48,694 nucleotides of DNA, from positions 46,977 through 95,670 of the forward strand of contig NZ_JYOA01000013.1 of NCBI RefSeq assembly GCF_000955805.1, written 5' to 3'. Positions 34,845 through 43,702 of this stretch are shown piece by piece (position 1 is the first letter of the stretch; each line of letters opens with the position of its first letter). The position numbers and the translations under genes were made by a program. The notes under the pieces are model-generated. The model was not told where the DNA came from and did no database searches. It saw only the letters and a list, made by a program, of their open reading frames with translations. Source of the stretch: Pseudomonas sp. 21. Its GTDB lineage: Bacteria > Pseudomonadota > Gammaproteobacteria > Pseudomonadales > Pseudomonadaceae.

Positions 34845-34863
34845 GCGAAACGGCGTAGCACCT

Positions 34864-34887
34864 GGAGGCTCCGGCAACGGAGCCTCC
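34864..34887 (+). terminator. intra-operon hairpin between fapC and fapD
   Basis: GGAGGCTCC-GGCAAC-GGAGCCTCC forms a perfect 9-bp stem followed by TTCTCC, not a true T-tract. It sits 20 bp after the fapC stop. It may be a partial terminator or a 3' stabiliser that raises fapC message over fapDEF. Confidence 0.6.
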
Positions 34888-34919
34888 TTCTCCGCAAGCC
34901 ACCCCAAGGCGTCACGATC

Positions 34920-35600
34920 ATGCGTACGTCCGCCCTGCTTTTGCTCGCCCTCTTCAGCCTCACGACGCAGGCCGCGCAACTCCCCTTCGCCATCCTTCCC
35001 GGCGGGTCGATGGCCTACAAGCACGTCGAGAGCATCCGCGAGCGCAAGTTCAGCAACCTGGTCCAGCAGAAGACCGACTTCAGCTGCGGCGCCGCCGCGC
35101 TGGCGACGATCCTCCGACAGGCCTACGCGCTGGACGTGGACGAGGAATTCGTGATCAAGGGGATGCTGGTCCGGGCCGACCCGGACCTGGTGCGCACGCA
35201 GGGTTTTTCGATGCTCGACATGAAGACGTACCTCGAAGGCATCGGCATGCGCGCACGCGGGTACCGAATCCCGCCGGCGTCTCTGGAGAAGCTGACGATC
35301 CCGGTGATAGTGCTGATGGATATCCGTGGCTACAAACACTTCGTCGTGATGCAGCGTGCCTATAAAGGCTACGTCTATATCGGCGACCCGGTGCTGGGCC
35401 ACAAGCGCTTCACCCAGGAAGATTTTCTCAAAGGCTGGAACGGCATCATCTTCGCCGTCATCGGTCCGGGCTACGAACAGGCCAACGCCCTGATGAACCC
35501 GCCCGACCCTCTGACGGCCAGGGACCGAATCAATGCGTTCAGCCCGGTCAAGGATGCAGAGCTCATGGAATTCGGTTTTATCCAGAGCGACTTCCTCTAA
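34920..35600 (+). CDS. fapD: Fap system C39-like peptidase FapD
   Basis: A 226-residue exported protein (signal peptide about 1-19) with a papain-like C39 fold: Gln50, Cys56 (DFSCGAAALATIL), His140 (RGYKHFVVM) and Asp156 (IGDPVLG) form a complete catalytic set. FapD is thought to act in the periplasm on Fap components or the secretion pore, but its substrate is not settled. It lies 75 bp after fapC behind the hairpin, and 46 bp before fapE. Confidence 0.93.
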   Translation: MRTSALLLLALFSLTTQAAQLPFAILPGGSMAYKHVESIRERKFSNLVQQKTDFSCGAAALATILRQAYALDVDEEFVIKGMLVRADPDLVRTQGFSMLDMKTYLEGIGMRARGYRIPPASLEKLTIPVIVLMDIRGYKHFVVMQRAYKGYVYIGDPVLGHKRFTQEDFLKGWNGIIFAVIGPGYEQANALMNPPDPLTARDRINAFSPVKDAELMEFGFIQSDFL

Positions 35601-35646
35601 GACCGCACAAGAATGGAAGGCAGGAATCCTTCCGGGGAGAACCCTA

Positions 35647-36387
35647 ATGAAAGTGATCCCGCTGCTTGCCGCCACCTGCATAGTGGCCTGCCTGCCGGTC
35701 CAGGCGGAAAGTGTCTTCAAGCCGATCGAGCTGAAGGATCAGGAACTGGCCCAGCTGCGCGGCAAATACGTGATGCCGGGCCGGGTCATCAGCTTCGGCG
35801 TCGTCATGAGCAGTACCTGGAAGAACGCCGTGGGCGACAACATCGGCGCCAGAGTCAGCATGCAGATCCAGGAATCCACCATCAAGCCGCAGTTCTACGT
35901 CACCACCATCGACGAGAAAGGCAGCGGCGCGGCACCGGCCGCAGGCACCGGCACCGTCACCGGCGGAGCCGGCCTCAACCAGACCCAGGGCGTTACCCAG
36001 AGCGTTCGCGCCGCAGGTGATTACAACACCGCCTCCAACAACGTCAGCATCGACGTGAAGGAAGCCAACCAGGCCCCGCCTGCAGCGGCCCCGCAGGGAA
36101 CGCCGCTGGACTCCACCCCGGTCACCGCCAGCAATGCGGCCGGTACCGTCAGCGTGTCACCGAGCAACGGCGGCGTGCAGATGGCGATCAACGCCAACGG
36201 TCAGGGTGCCGCCATGCAGCAACTCGCTGCCGGCGGGCTGCTCCAGGCCGCGCAGATGGTCGGTGGAAATAATGCCGTCAATAACCTGGCACAGCTCAGC
36301 GTGGTACTGAAAAACAACCTTCCGTCGTCTGGAGCGCTGGACTGCAATCTCGACCAACTCAAAGGGCTTCGCACCATGGGTATGTGA
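35647..36387 (+). CDS. fapE: functional amyloid minor component FapE
   Basis: A 246-residue exported protein (signal peptide [20 protein letters not shown]). FELKD-like [33 protein letters not shown] opens the mature chain. The centre is Ala/Pro/Gly-rich and low in complexity (about 130-190), and a Cys occurs in the tail ([12 protein letters not shown]). FapE is a minor extracellular component of Fap fibres. The ATG has GGGGAGA upstream. Confidence 0.9.
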   Translation: MKVIPLLAATCIVACLPVQAESVFKPIELKDQELAQLRGKYVMPGRVISFGVVMSSTWKNAVGDNIGARVSMQIQESTIKPQFYVTTIDEKGSGAAPAAGTGTVTGGAGLNQTQGVTQSVRAAGDYNTASNNVSIDVKEANQAPPAAAPQGTPLDSTPVTASNAAGTVSVSPSNGGVQMAINANGQGAAMQQLAAGGLLQAAQMVGGNNAVNNLAQLSVVLKNNLPSSGALDCNLDQLKGLRTMGM

Positions 36388-36439
36388 TCTACGCTCCAGT
36401 GCGACTGTGAGGTCCAACCTACAAGAAGGACAGCGCGCC

Positions 36440-37714
36440 ATGCACCGATCGCTATCGCTAGGAACTGCAATCTGTGTATCCGCATTACTCCCCTCGACCT
36501 TCGCCGCCGCCGCGACGGAAGCCGAGGTGGAGACGTTGAAACAGGAACTGCTCGAGTTGAAGCAGCGCTATGAGGCCCAGCAGAAGGCCCTGATGGTGCT
36601 CGAGCAGCGAGTCAGGCAGGTCGAGGAAGCTCCGGCCGCACCCGTCCAGCCCAAGCGCCTGGTCACCTCGACCGGCAAGCCGACACCGCCCGGAACCGGC
36701 AACACCGTTGCCTCCAGCGGCAGCTCCTACGGCGAATCGCTCAAGGACGACGCCAGTCCGCCCAAGAGCGTGGAGAACCTCTACGACGAGGCCAGCGGCT
36801 TCTTCGGCAACGGCGCCTTCAGCTTCGAGACGGGCATCACTTACACCCACTACGACACCAAGCAGCTGATCCTCAACGGCTTCCTGGCGCTGGACACGAT
36901 TTTCCTGGGCAACATCGGCGTGGACAACATCAACGCCGATAACTGGACCCTGGACCTCACCGGCCGCTACAACTGGAACAACCGCTGGCAGTTCGACATC
37001 AACGCCCCCGTGGTTTACCGCGAGAGCACCTTCGAATCGGCCGGCGCCGGCAACTCCACGGCGCAGTCCACCGACGAGAAGGTCACCCGCGACCCGACCC
37101 TGGGCGACGTCAACTTCGGCATCGCCTACAAGTTCATGGACGAAACCGAATCGCGCCCCGACGCGGTGGTCAGCCTGCGGATCAAGGCTCCCACCGGCAA
37201 GGAACCCTACGGCATCAAACTCAAGCGCGCCTCGGACAACGACAACCTCAACGTGCCCGAGTCCCTGCCCACCGGCAACGGCGTCTGGTCCGTCACCCCC
37301 GGCATCTCGCTGGTCAAGACCGTCGACCCGGCCGTGCTGTTCGGCAGCTTCTCCTACACCTACAACCTCGAGGAGTCCTTCGACGACATCAGCCCCACCC
37401 AGGGCGTGAAGCAGAAAGGCAAGGTCGACCTCGGCGACTGGTTCCAGATCGGTGCGGGCGTGGCCTTCGCCCTCAACGAGAAGACCAGCATGTCGTTTTC
37501 CTTCTCCGACCTGATCGCCCAGAAGAGCAAGATCAAGGCCGACGGCGGCGACTGGACCACCGTCACCGGCAGCGACGCCAACGCGGCGTACTTCAACTGG
37601 GGCCTGACCTACGCGTGGAGCCCCAACCTGACCATCGTGCCGAACCTGTCCATCGGCATCTCGCCGGATGCGCCGGATTTCAGCTTCAGCGTGAAATTCC
37701 CGTATTACTTCTGA
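36440..37714 (+). CDS. fapF: Fap outer-membrane secretion channel FapF
   Basis: A 424-residue outer-membrane protein. After the signal peptide there is an N-terminal coiled coil (about 25-65, [37 protein letters not shown]) that forms the trimeric periplasmic gate. A flexible Pro/Ser-rich linker (66-110) follows, then a 12-stranded beta barrel that ends in [11 protein letters not shown]. FapF exports FapA, B, C and E through the outer membrane. The start is chosen at the ATG with AAGGA nine bases upstream; an earlier GTG at 36407 is unlikely. It is the last gene of the operon, followed by a terminator. Confidence 0.95.
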   Translation: MHRSLSLGTAICVSALLPSTFAAAATEAEVETLKQELLELKQRYEAQQKALMVLEQRVRQVEEAPAAPVQPKRLVTSTGKPTPPGTGNTVASSGSSYGESLKDDASPPKSVENLYDEASGFFGNGAFSFETGITYTHYDTKQLILNGFLALDTIFLGNIGVDNINADNWTLDLTGRYNWNNRWQFDINAPVVYRESTFESAGAGNSTAQSTDEKVTRDPTLGDVNFGIAYKFMDETESRPDAVVSLRIKAPTGKEPYGIKLKRASDNDNLNVPESLPTGNGVWSVTPGISLVKTVDPAVLFGSFSYTYNLEESFDDISPTQGVKQKGKVDLGDWFQIGAGVAFALNEKTSMSFSFSDLIAQKSKIKADGGDWTTVTGSDANAAYFNWGLTYAWSPNLTIVPNLSIGISPDAPDFSFSVKFPYYF

Positions 37715-37734
37715 CGGCTCGGCTGTCCAAACGC

Positions 37735-37762
37735 AAAGGCCCCTTTCGGGGCCTTTGTCTTT
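37735..37762 (+). terminator. rho-independent terminator of the fap operon
   Basis: AAAGGCCCC-TTTC-GGGGCCTTTGTCTTTT: a perfect GC-rich stem 20 bp after fapF, with a T-rich tail. Confidence 0.9.
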
Positions 37763-37783
37763 TCCAGAGATAGTCACCTGTAC

Positions 37784-37855
37784 GTAGGAGCGGACTCCGT
37801 CCGCGACAGGTTGCAATCGCGCCGGACAGCATCGCGGACAGAGTCCGCTCCTGCG
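37784..37855. repeat. REP palindrome pair, GGAC/GTCC type
   Basis: Inverted copies at 37784-37806 (core GGACTCCGTCC) and 37832-37855 (core GGACAGAGTCC) lie between the convergent fapF and sigma-54 activator genes. Confidence 0.85.
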
Positions 37856-37940
37856 CCAGCATGAAACGCCCTATCCGAGTCCACCGTAACGCGGCGGGTA
37901 ACGGATCCACGTCCGTTCCCGCCCCGACCGGTTTCCCGCC

Positions 37941-39275
37941 CTAGCGCAACTGATGCTTGTGCAACAAGCGATAGAAAGTCGGCCGCGAAATGCCCAGCAT
38001 CCGCGCCGCCACGCTGAGGTTGTCGCCGTGCCGGGCCAGTGCATCGCACATGGCCTGGCGCTCGGCACCCAGCTTGTACTCCTCCAGAGTCACCAGCGGC
38101 AGGTGCGCCGAGCGGCCCTTCTCGCGCTCCAGGCCCAGGTCGCGGGCCTCGATCTGTCGGCCCTCGGCCAGCACCAGGCCACGGCGCACGCGGTTGGCCA
38201 ACTCACGCACGTTGCCCGGCCAGGCATGCTCGGCCATGGCAGCCAGCGCATCGTCGGAAAAGCGCCGTGGGCGGCGGCCGGTCTCGACGCTGTAAAGGTG
38301 GGCAAAGTGATTGGCCAGCAACGCCAGGTCGCCATTGCGCTCGCGTAGCGGCGAAGTCGAGACCTGCAGGACGTTGAGCCGGTAGTAAAGGTCCTCGCGG
38401 AACAGCCCGGCGCGAATCGCCTGTTCCAGGTCGACGTGGGTCGCCGCCAGCACCCGCACATCGACATCAATCGGCTGGCTGCCGCCGACACGCTCGATCT
38501 GCTTCTCCTGCAGCACCCGCAGCAGATTGGCCTGCAACTCCAGCGGCAGGTCGCCTACCTCGTCGAGGAACAGCGTGCCGCCGTTGGCCTGTTCGAAGCG
38601 ACCGATCTTGCGCTGGTGCGCCCCGGTGAACGCGCCCTTCTCGTGGCCGAACAGCTCGGACTGGATCAGCGCCTCGGGCATCGCCCCGCAGTTGATCGCC
38701 ACGAATGGCCTGACCGCCCGGCGCGACTGACGGTGCAGCGTGCGCGCCACCAGTTCCTTGCCGGTGCCGCTTTCGCCGCGGATCAGCACAGGGGACTCGG
38801 TCGGCGCGAACTTCGCCAGCAGCTTGCGCAGCTCGCGCACATCGCGACTCTCGCCCAGCAGCTCGTGCTGGTGATCGTCACTGTGCACGCTGCCACGCCC
38901 GCGCAGGCGCGCCATGCCGAAGGCCCGACCGAGGGTGACCTGCACCCGCGCCACATCGAAGGGCAAGGTATGGAAATCGAAGAACCATTCGCTGACGAAA
39001 TCGCCCACCTCATTGAGCGGCAAAACATCCGGGCTGAGCACGGCTATCCACTCCGTGCCGCTGCGGCTGATGAGTTCCTTGACGGACTCCCGGCGTTCGA
39101 GATGCCGAGGTTGAAGGCGCAGCAGGCCGACGTCACAACCGCGATTGCCGGCGTTATCCAGCTCGCAGCTGTCGACTTCCCACCCTGCTGCCCGTAGTCC
39201 GGGTAAAAGCCTGCGGCAGTCGTCGCATGGATCGACCACCAGCAGGCGACGAAGATTCGTGGCTGCCTCGAGCAT
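37941..39275 (-). CDS. sigma-54-dependent activator with degenerate VpsR-like receiver
   Basis: A 444-residue enhancer-binding protein. The N-terminal receiver-like domain (about 8-120) has lost the phosphorylation site: the expected Asp is Arg53 (GLLRLQP) and the conserved Lys is absent. This resembles VpsR-type domains. The AAA+ domain (about 138-370) has Walker A GESGTGKE (167-174), the sigma-54 contact loop GAFTGA (214-219) and Walker B GTLFLDEV. A Fis-type HTH ends the protein (NLSVAARMLGISRPTFYRLL). It is convergent with fapABCDEF, whose promoter looks RpoN-dependent, so it is a candidate activator of fap or of the ATP-grasp gene behind it (inference). AAGGAAGGGAGC precedes the ATG. Confidence 0.9.
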   Translation of the reverse strand: MLEAATNLRRLLVVDPCDDCRRLLPGLRAAGWEVDSCELDNAGNRGCDVGLLRLQPRHLERRESVKELISRSGTEWIAVLSPDVLPLNEVGDFVSEWFFDFHTLPFDVARVQVTLGRAFGMARLRGRGSVHSDDHQHELLGESRDVRELRKLLAKFAPTESPVLIRGESGTGKELVARTLHRQSRRAVRPFVAINCGAMPEALIQSELFGHEKGAFTGAHQRKIGRFEQANGGTLFLDEVGDLPLELQANLLRVLQEKQIERVGGSQPIDVDVRVLAATHVDLEQAIRAGLFREDLYYRLNVLQVSTSPLRERNGDLALLANHFAHLYSVETGRRPRRFSDDALAAMAEHAWPGNVRELANRVRRGLVLAEGRQIEARDLGLEREKGRSAHLPLVTLEEYKLGAERQAMCDALARHGDNLSVAARMLGISRPTFYRLLHKHQLR

Positions 39276-39406
39276 GCTCCCTTCCTTGGCGCCATTATTT
39301 TGAAAAACTTTAAAAAACAGTCGGTTGGCGCTCCAATTTGTAACGCTAGCAATATATTGACGCAGCCCATCGACCGTTTTCCTATAGGGTCAATGCCGAA
39401 TCGATC

Positions 39407-40897
39407 TCACCACCCGCGACCGCGCCGCTTGACTTCCAAGCGCCGCACGAATTCCTCGAGCACCAGCTTGTAGAGGTCGTCCCCCAGGTAGACGTCCTCC
39501 ACCCCGCAGTCGATGTTCGGGTTGTCGTTCACCTCGATCACCACCACCCGCTCACCCGCCTGCTTCAAATCCACGCCGTAGAGCCCGTCGCCGATCAGGT
39601 TGGCGGTTTTCACCGCCAGCTCCACGACCTTGCGCGGCGCCTCGTGGACCGCCATCGTGCGGAAATCACCGCTCACTTCCTGGGCCTCAGGGCTGTGGTC
39701 GTAGATCTGCCAGTGCCCCTTGGACATGAAGTACTGGCAGGCGAATATAGGTTTCTGGTTCAAGACGCCGATCCGCCAGTCATATTCGGTATAGAAGAAC
39801 TCCTGGGCGAGCAGCAGCACCGAGCGCTCGAACAGTTCCGCGCTGGCCTTGAGCAACTCCTCCCGATTGCCCACCTTGATCACCCCGCGGGAGAAACTGC
39901 CGTCGGGGATCTTCAGCACGAGCGGAAAGCCCAGGCGTTCGCCGACCTTCTCCAGCTCCTGCGGGTTGTCCTTGTAGAGGATTTCGGTGGCCGGCATGCC
40001 CAGCTTGTGACTGCGCAGCAAATCGGCGAGGTAGACCTTGTTGGTGCAGCGCAGGATCGACACCGGGTCGTCCATCACCACCATGCCCTCACTCTCGGCC
40101 TTCTTGGCGAAGCGGTAGGTGTGGTCGCTGACGCTGGTGGTCTCGCGGATCAGCAAGGCGTCGTACTCGGCCAGGCGCGAGTAGTCCTTCTTTTCGATCA
40201 GCTCGACATCGATGCCGAGGCTGCGGCCGATGCGGATGAAGTTCTTCAGCGCCTTGCGGTCGGACGGCGGGAAGGCCTCTTCCGGGTCGTGGAGGATCGC
40301 CAGGTCGTAGCGGTACTGCTTGCGCGAACGCGGCTTGCGCCAGATCTGCCGGCTGAAGCCATCCAGCGCGTTGGCGAACTGCTCCTCCTGGTCCTCGCGC
40401 AGCTTGTGGATGTTCCCCGGCTTCACCCCTTCGATATGCCATCCGCGGTTCTTGCGGAACTCCACCAGCAACATCGGGCATGGCAGCGCCTCGAACAGCT
40501 GGCGCGCCAGGTCCTGCAGCGGCTCGATGTCGGTTCGGCCGAAATACAGCGTCAGGGTGAAGCCATCGGTGCTGCCGTAGGGATGGTCGGCCAGCGCCTT
40601 GTCGAGGGTCTTCTCCAGGTCTTCCAGCGCCAGGCTGTAGAGCGACTTCTTCGCCAGCTCGCTGATGCTGCGCACCGACGGGATCACCTTGTGCCCGCGC
40701 GCTTCGGCCAGCAGCGAGCAGTAATAGCCATGGCCCAGGTACTTGTAGTTGCGGCACAGGTTGATCACCTGCACGCGCTTGCCGTTGTCGTCGTCGATGG
40801 GCATCTCCAGGTACTCCTGGGCGGTGACCACGTCTTCGCTGGGGTAGTACGAAGCCCAGTCTTCCTTGCGTTCCACGATGATGAACAGCTTGCTCAC
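39407..40897 (-). CDS. RimK-like ATP-grasp ligase with N-terminal RLAN domain
   Basis: A 496-residue predicted amino-acid or peptide ligase. The N-terminal 190 residues match the RimK-like ATP-grasp N-terminal (RLAN) domain (LFIIVERKEDWASYYPSEDVVTAQEYL; VINLCRNYKYLGHGYYCSLLAEARGHKVIPS). The ATP-grasp fold follows, with Lys329 (PLVLKIPDGSFSRGV), DWRIGVL, and metal/ATP ligands Glu456 and Asn458 (VIEVNDNPNID). RimK relatives add glutamate or other residues to protein C-termini or build peptides. The start is GTG at 40897, with GGAGG four bases upstream. It is divergent from the GNAT-C39 gene with 141 bp between starts. Substrate and product are unknown. Confidence 0.88.
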   Translation of the reverse strand: MSKLFIIVERKEDWASYYPSEDVVTAQEYLEMPIDDDNGKRVQVINLCRNYKYLGHGYYCSLLAEARGHKVIPSVRSISELAKKSLYSLALEDLEKTLDKALADHPYGSTDGFTLTLYFGRTDIEPLQDLARQLFEALPCPMLLVEFRKNRGWHIEGVKPGNIHKLREDQEEQFANALDGFSRQIWRKPRSRKQYRYDLAILHDPEEAFPPSDRKALKNFIRIGRSLGIDVELIEKKDYSRLAEYDALLIRETTSVSDHTYRFAKKAESEGMVVMDDPVSILRCTNKVYLADLLRSHKLGMPATEILYKDNPQELEKVGERLGFPLVLKIPDGSFSRGVIKVGNREELLKASAELFERSVLLLAQEFFYTEYDWRIGVLNQKPIFACQYFMSKGHWQIYDHSPEAQEVSGDFRTMAVHEAPRKVVELAVKTANLIGDGLYGVDLKQAGERVVVIEVNDNPNIDCGVEDVYLGDDLYKLVLEEFVRRLEVKRRGRGW

Positions 40898-41038
40898 GAC
40901 ACCTCCGAAGCTGGCTGGCGCGCTTGCCGCGCCCTGCCCCTGGGACAATACTTGTTGAGCTTCGACCGCACGACGCTACGCCCGTTCGCAGCCAGCACCC
41001 GACAAGGTGCGCCCCCCGGATTAACGAATGCTTACCCT

Positions 41039-42133
41039 ATGAAACTCCAGTTCCGCGCCGCTTCAGCCGACGACCTGCAAGCCCTGGTCGAGATGGAAAA
41101 CCGCTGTTTCGAACAGGATCGCCTGTCCCGCCGCAACTTCCAGTGGATGATTACCCGCGCCCACGCCAGCCTTACCGTCGCCGAATCCGACGGCCAGTTG
41201 CTGGGTTACGCGCTGGTGCTGTTCCACCAGGGAACTTCGCTGGCGCGGCTGTATTCCATTGCCGTGGACGAGCGCGCCCGCGGCATCGGCCTGGGCCAGA
41301 AGCTGCTGGACCGCGCCGAAGCCGAGGCGCTGGAGAACGACTGCGCCTACCTGCGCCTGGAAGTGCGCCCGGACAACCGTGGCGCCATCGCCCTTTACGA
41401 GCGCAACGGCTACCGCCCGTTCGCCACGGTGCGCGACTACTACGAGGACCATAGCGAAGCCCTGCGCTTCGAGAAGCGCATCCGCCACATCAACGAGCGC
41501 ACCCACCGCCACGTACCTTATTACCGACAGACCACCGAGTTCACCTGCGGCCCCTCGGCGCTGCTGATGGCCATGGCTGCCCTGGAGCCCAGGCGCCGCC
41601 TGGAGCGCAGCGAGGAGCTGCGCCTGTGGCGCGAGGCGACCACCATCTACATGACCGCCGGCCACGGTGGCTGCAGCCCGCAAGGGCTGGCGCTGGCGGC
41701 GCACCGCCGGGGATTCCGCGTGCAATTGCAGTTGTCGGAAGATGGCCCGTTGTTCCTCGATGGCGTACGCAGCGAGGAAAAGCGCGAAGTCATGCGCCTG
41801 GTCCACGAGGACTTCGCCGCCGAACTGGCTCGCAGCGACGTGGAGCAACTGCTGCTCAGCCAGTTGGACATCGACAGCGCGCTGGAGGCTGGCGGTCAGC
41901 CAATGGTGCTGATCAGCAGCTACCGGCTGACCCGCTCCAAGGCACCGCACTGGGTGGTGGTCACCGACTGCGACGAGGATTTCGTCTACCTGCACGACCC
42001 CGACGTCGACCACAGCCAGCACCGCCAGCCGCTGGACTGCCAGCACATCCCGGTGAGCCACGTGGAGTTCGAGCAGATGAGCCGCTTCGGCCGCAGCAAG
42101 CTGCGCGCGGCGGTGATCCTCTACCGGCGCTGA
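41039..42133 (+). CDS. GNAT acetyltransferase - C39-like peptidase fusion
   Basis: A 364-residue cytoplasmic two-domain protein. Residues 1-150 are a GNAT domain with the acetyl-CoA motif RARGIGLGQKLLDRA (79-93) and NRGAIALYERNGY. Residues 158-360 form a C39/papain-like peptidase with Gln164, Cys170 (TTEFTCGPSALLMAMA), His304 (APHWVVVTD) and Asp320 (VYLHDPD), all present. Such fusions recur beside RLAN/ATP-grasp ligases and have been proposed to modify or trim peptides. Here the pair is divergent. The ATG at 41039 begins the GNAT fold; the start has no strong Shine-Dalgarno. No secretion signal is present, unlike FapD, which shares the peptidase fold. Confidence 0.88.
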   Translation: MKLQFRAASADDLQALVEMENRCFEQDRLSRRNFQWMITRAHASLTVAESDGQLLGYALVLFHQGTSLARLYSIAVDERARGIGLGQKLLDRAEAEALENDCAYLRLEVRPDNRGAIALYERNGYRPFATVRDYYEDHSEALRFEKRIRHINERTHRHVPYYRQTTEFTCGPSALLMAMAALEPRRRLERSEELRLWREATTIYMTAGHGGCSPQGLALAAHRRGFRVQLQLSEDGPLFLDGVRSEEKREVMRLVHEDFAAELARSDVEQLLLSQLDIDSALEAGGQPMVLISSYRLTRSKAPHWVVVTDCDEDFVYLHDPDVDHSQHRQPLDCQHIPVSHVEFEQMSRFGRSKLRAAVILYRR

Positions 42134-42143
42134 AGGCGGAAAC

Positions 42144-42302
42144 CTACGGAGCGCCGCGACAGCTTGCGAAGCACCCAACCGGGGCCGCCGGCGCACGCAG
42201 TTCCGCCGCCGGCAGGTAGCCGTTGCGGGTATAGAGGAAATCGAAGCCGAACAGGCTGAGCATCAGCAGGATCGGCAGGACGAGAGTGACGGCGATACGC
42301 AT
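42144..42302 (-). CDS. 52-residue exported or membrane-anchored peptide
   Basis: An ORF of 52 codons with a strong ribosome-binding site (AGAGGAG, eight bases before the ATG). The hydrophobic N-terminus (RIAVTLVLPILLMLSLFGFDFLY, residues 2-24) is a signal peptide or anchor. It is followed by TRNGYLPAAELRAPAAPVG and a Cys pair in CFASC near the end. I know no family. It is tail-to-tail with the GNAT-C39 gene, 10 bp apart, and divergent from the PQQ-linked binding-protein gene, with a motif shared with the CxxxCW promoter in between. It could belong to either system. Confidence 0.6.
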   Translation of the reverse strand: MRIAVTLVLPILLMLSLFGFDFLYTRNGYLPAAELRAPAAPVGCFASCRGAP

Positions 42303-42472
42303 GGCGACGCTCCTCTTCTGGTTCTTGTAGCGCCATCCTAGGCCGCAGGTGCGGCGCGCAACCTACTACCTTGGTACTGCCCCAACCGCTACTTTCTGCA
42401 TATTTGCCGCACCCCTGGCGCTTCCTATGCTGGCCGCACAAGAACTTGTCGACCCAGAAAAGGAGTCGCCCC
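42303..42472. promoter_or_regulatory. divergent promoter region of the PQQ-linked ABC cluster
   Basis: This 170-bp region has the motif TACCTTGGTACTG at 42367-42379 with dyad TACC-TT-GGTA. A candidate promoter TTGCCG (42404-42409)-16 bp-TATGCT (42426-42431) follows, then AAAAGGAG before the ATG at 42473. The sequence 42416-42431 also loosely fits a -24/-12 element. Confidence 0.5.
42367..42379 (+). promoter_or_regulatory. candidate ErbR-type operator, copy 1
   Basis: TACCTTGGTACTG with the internal dyad TACC-TT-GGTA starts 59 bp upstream of the candidate -10 box. A 12-of-13 match occurs before the CxxxCW gene at almost the same distance from its candidate -10. Confidence 0.5.
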
Positions 42473-43675
42473 ATGCGCCAGTTCGTCCTGCACGGCGTGG
42501 CCTATCTGCTCGCGGTTGCCTGCGCCGCCGCCTTCAGCCTCGACGCGCGGGCGGAGGACGCCCCCGCGCTGGAAGTGCGCATCGGCTACCTGGGCTACAC
42601 GCCCGACCCTGGCCCGCTGCTGTCCAACGTCATTCCCGAGCCCACCGACGCCGGCCTGCGCGGCGCGGAGCTGGCGATCACCGACAGCAACAGCACCGGG
42701 CGCTTCCTCAAGCACCGCTACAGCCTGGAAGCCGCCCGTACCGACAGCCCTGAAAAGCTGCTGGCCGAAGCCCGACGCCTGCACGATGCCGGCCTGCGCC
42801 TGTTCGTGGTCAACGCTCCTGCCAACACCCTGCGCCAGCTGGCCGCCGCGCTGCCGGACAGCCTGCTGTTCAACGCCGGCGCCGCCGATGACGAGCTGCG
42901 CGCCAGCCAGTGCGCGGCGAACGTGCTGCACACCCTGCCCAGCCGGCTGATGCTGACCGACGCCCTCACCCAGTTCCTGGTGCTGCGCAAGTGGACGCGC
43001 TGGCTGCTGATCGTCGGCCAGCGCCCGGAAGACGCCCTGTACGCCAGCGCCCTGCGCCGCTCGGCCAAGCGCTTCGGCGCGAAGATAGTCGAAGAAAAAC
43101 CCTTCACCTTCGACAACGACCAGCGCCGCAGCGCCCAGGCCGACATGGCGCTGTTCACCCAGTCCGGCGAGGACTACGACGCCGTGCTGGTGGCCGACGA
43201 ACACGGCGACTTCGGCGAGTACGTGCCCTACAACACCTGGCTGCCGCGCCCGGTCGCCGGCACCCAGGGGCTGGTCGCCACCGGCTGGCACAAGACCGTG
43301 GAAACCTACGGCGCCGCGCAGTTGCAAAAGCGCTTCGAGGAACACGCCGGGCGCTGGATGAACGACCGCGACTTCGCCGCCTGGATCGCCGTGCGCAGCA
43401 TCGCCAGCGCCGTCACCCGCCTGCGTGACGCCGACCCCATGGCGATCCGCAAGCTGTCGCTGTCCCCCGACCTGCCGCTGGACGGTTTCAAGGGCTACAA
43501 GCTCGGCTTCCGCCCCTGGGACGGCCAGCTGCGCCAACCGATCCCGCTGGTGCAACCGCGCGCCCTGGTCAGCACCTCGCCGCAGGAAGGCTTCCTGCAC
43601 CCCGCCAGCGAACTCGACAGCCTCGGCCTCGACGCACCGGAAAGCCAGTGCCACCTCGCCGACGCGAAGCCATAA
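42473..43675 (+). CDS. PQQ-linked ABC-type substrate-binding protein
   Basis: A 400-residue periplasmic protein (signal peptide VAYLLAVACAAAFSLDARA). It has the type-I (Leu/Ile/Val-type) binding-protein fold and belongs to the group found with PQQ-dependent alcohol dehydrogenases (TIGR03863-like). Visible are EVRIGYLGYTP at the start, GLRGAELAITDSNSTGRFLKHRY, and LFVVNAPANTLRQLAAALPDSLLFNAGA. It starts a five-gene unit with propeller, ATPase, permease and CxxxCW protein. Ligand and direction of transport are not known; the attached ABC-2 permease would suggest export rather than import. The ATG has AGGAG eight bases upstream. Confidence 0.88.
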   Translation: MRQFVLHGVAYLLAVACAAAFSLDARAEDAPALEVRIGYLGYTPDPGPLLSNVIPEPTDAGLRGAELAITDSNSTGRFLKHRYSLEAARTDSPEKLLAEARRLHDAGLRLFVVNAPANTLRQLAAALPDSLLFNAGAADDELRASQCAANVLHTLPSRLMLTDALTQFLVLRKWTRWLLIVGQRPEDALYASALRRSAKRFGAKIVEEKPFTFDNDQRRSAQADMALFTQSGEDYDAVLVADEHGDFGEYVPYNTWLPRPVAGTQGLVATGWHKTVETYGAAQLQKRFEEHAGRWMNDRDFAAWIAVRSIASAVTRLRDADPMAIRKLSLSPDLPLDGFKGYKLGFRPWDGQLRQPIPLVQPRALVSTSPQEGFLHPASELDSLGLDAPESQCHLADAKP

Positions 43676-43702
43676 CAAGAACATTTCATGAGGAACCTGC
43701 CC

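Noticed and set aside
42416-42431. TGGCGCTTCCTATGCT as a sigma-54 promoter of the PQQ binding-protein gene
   Set aside because: Spacing fits, but three specified bases differ and a sigma-70-type promoter with the upstream motif explains the region better.
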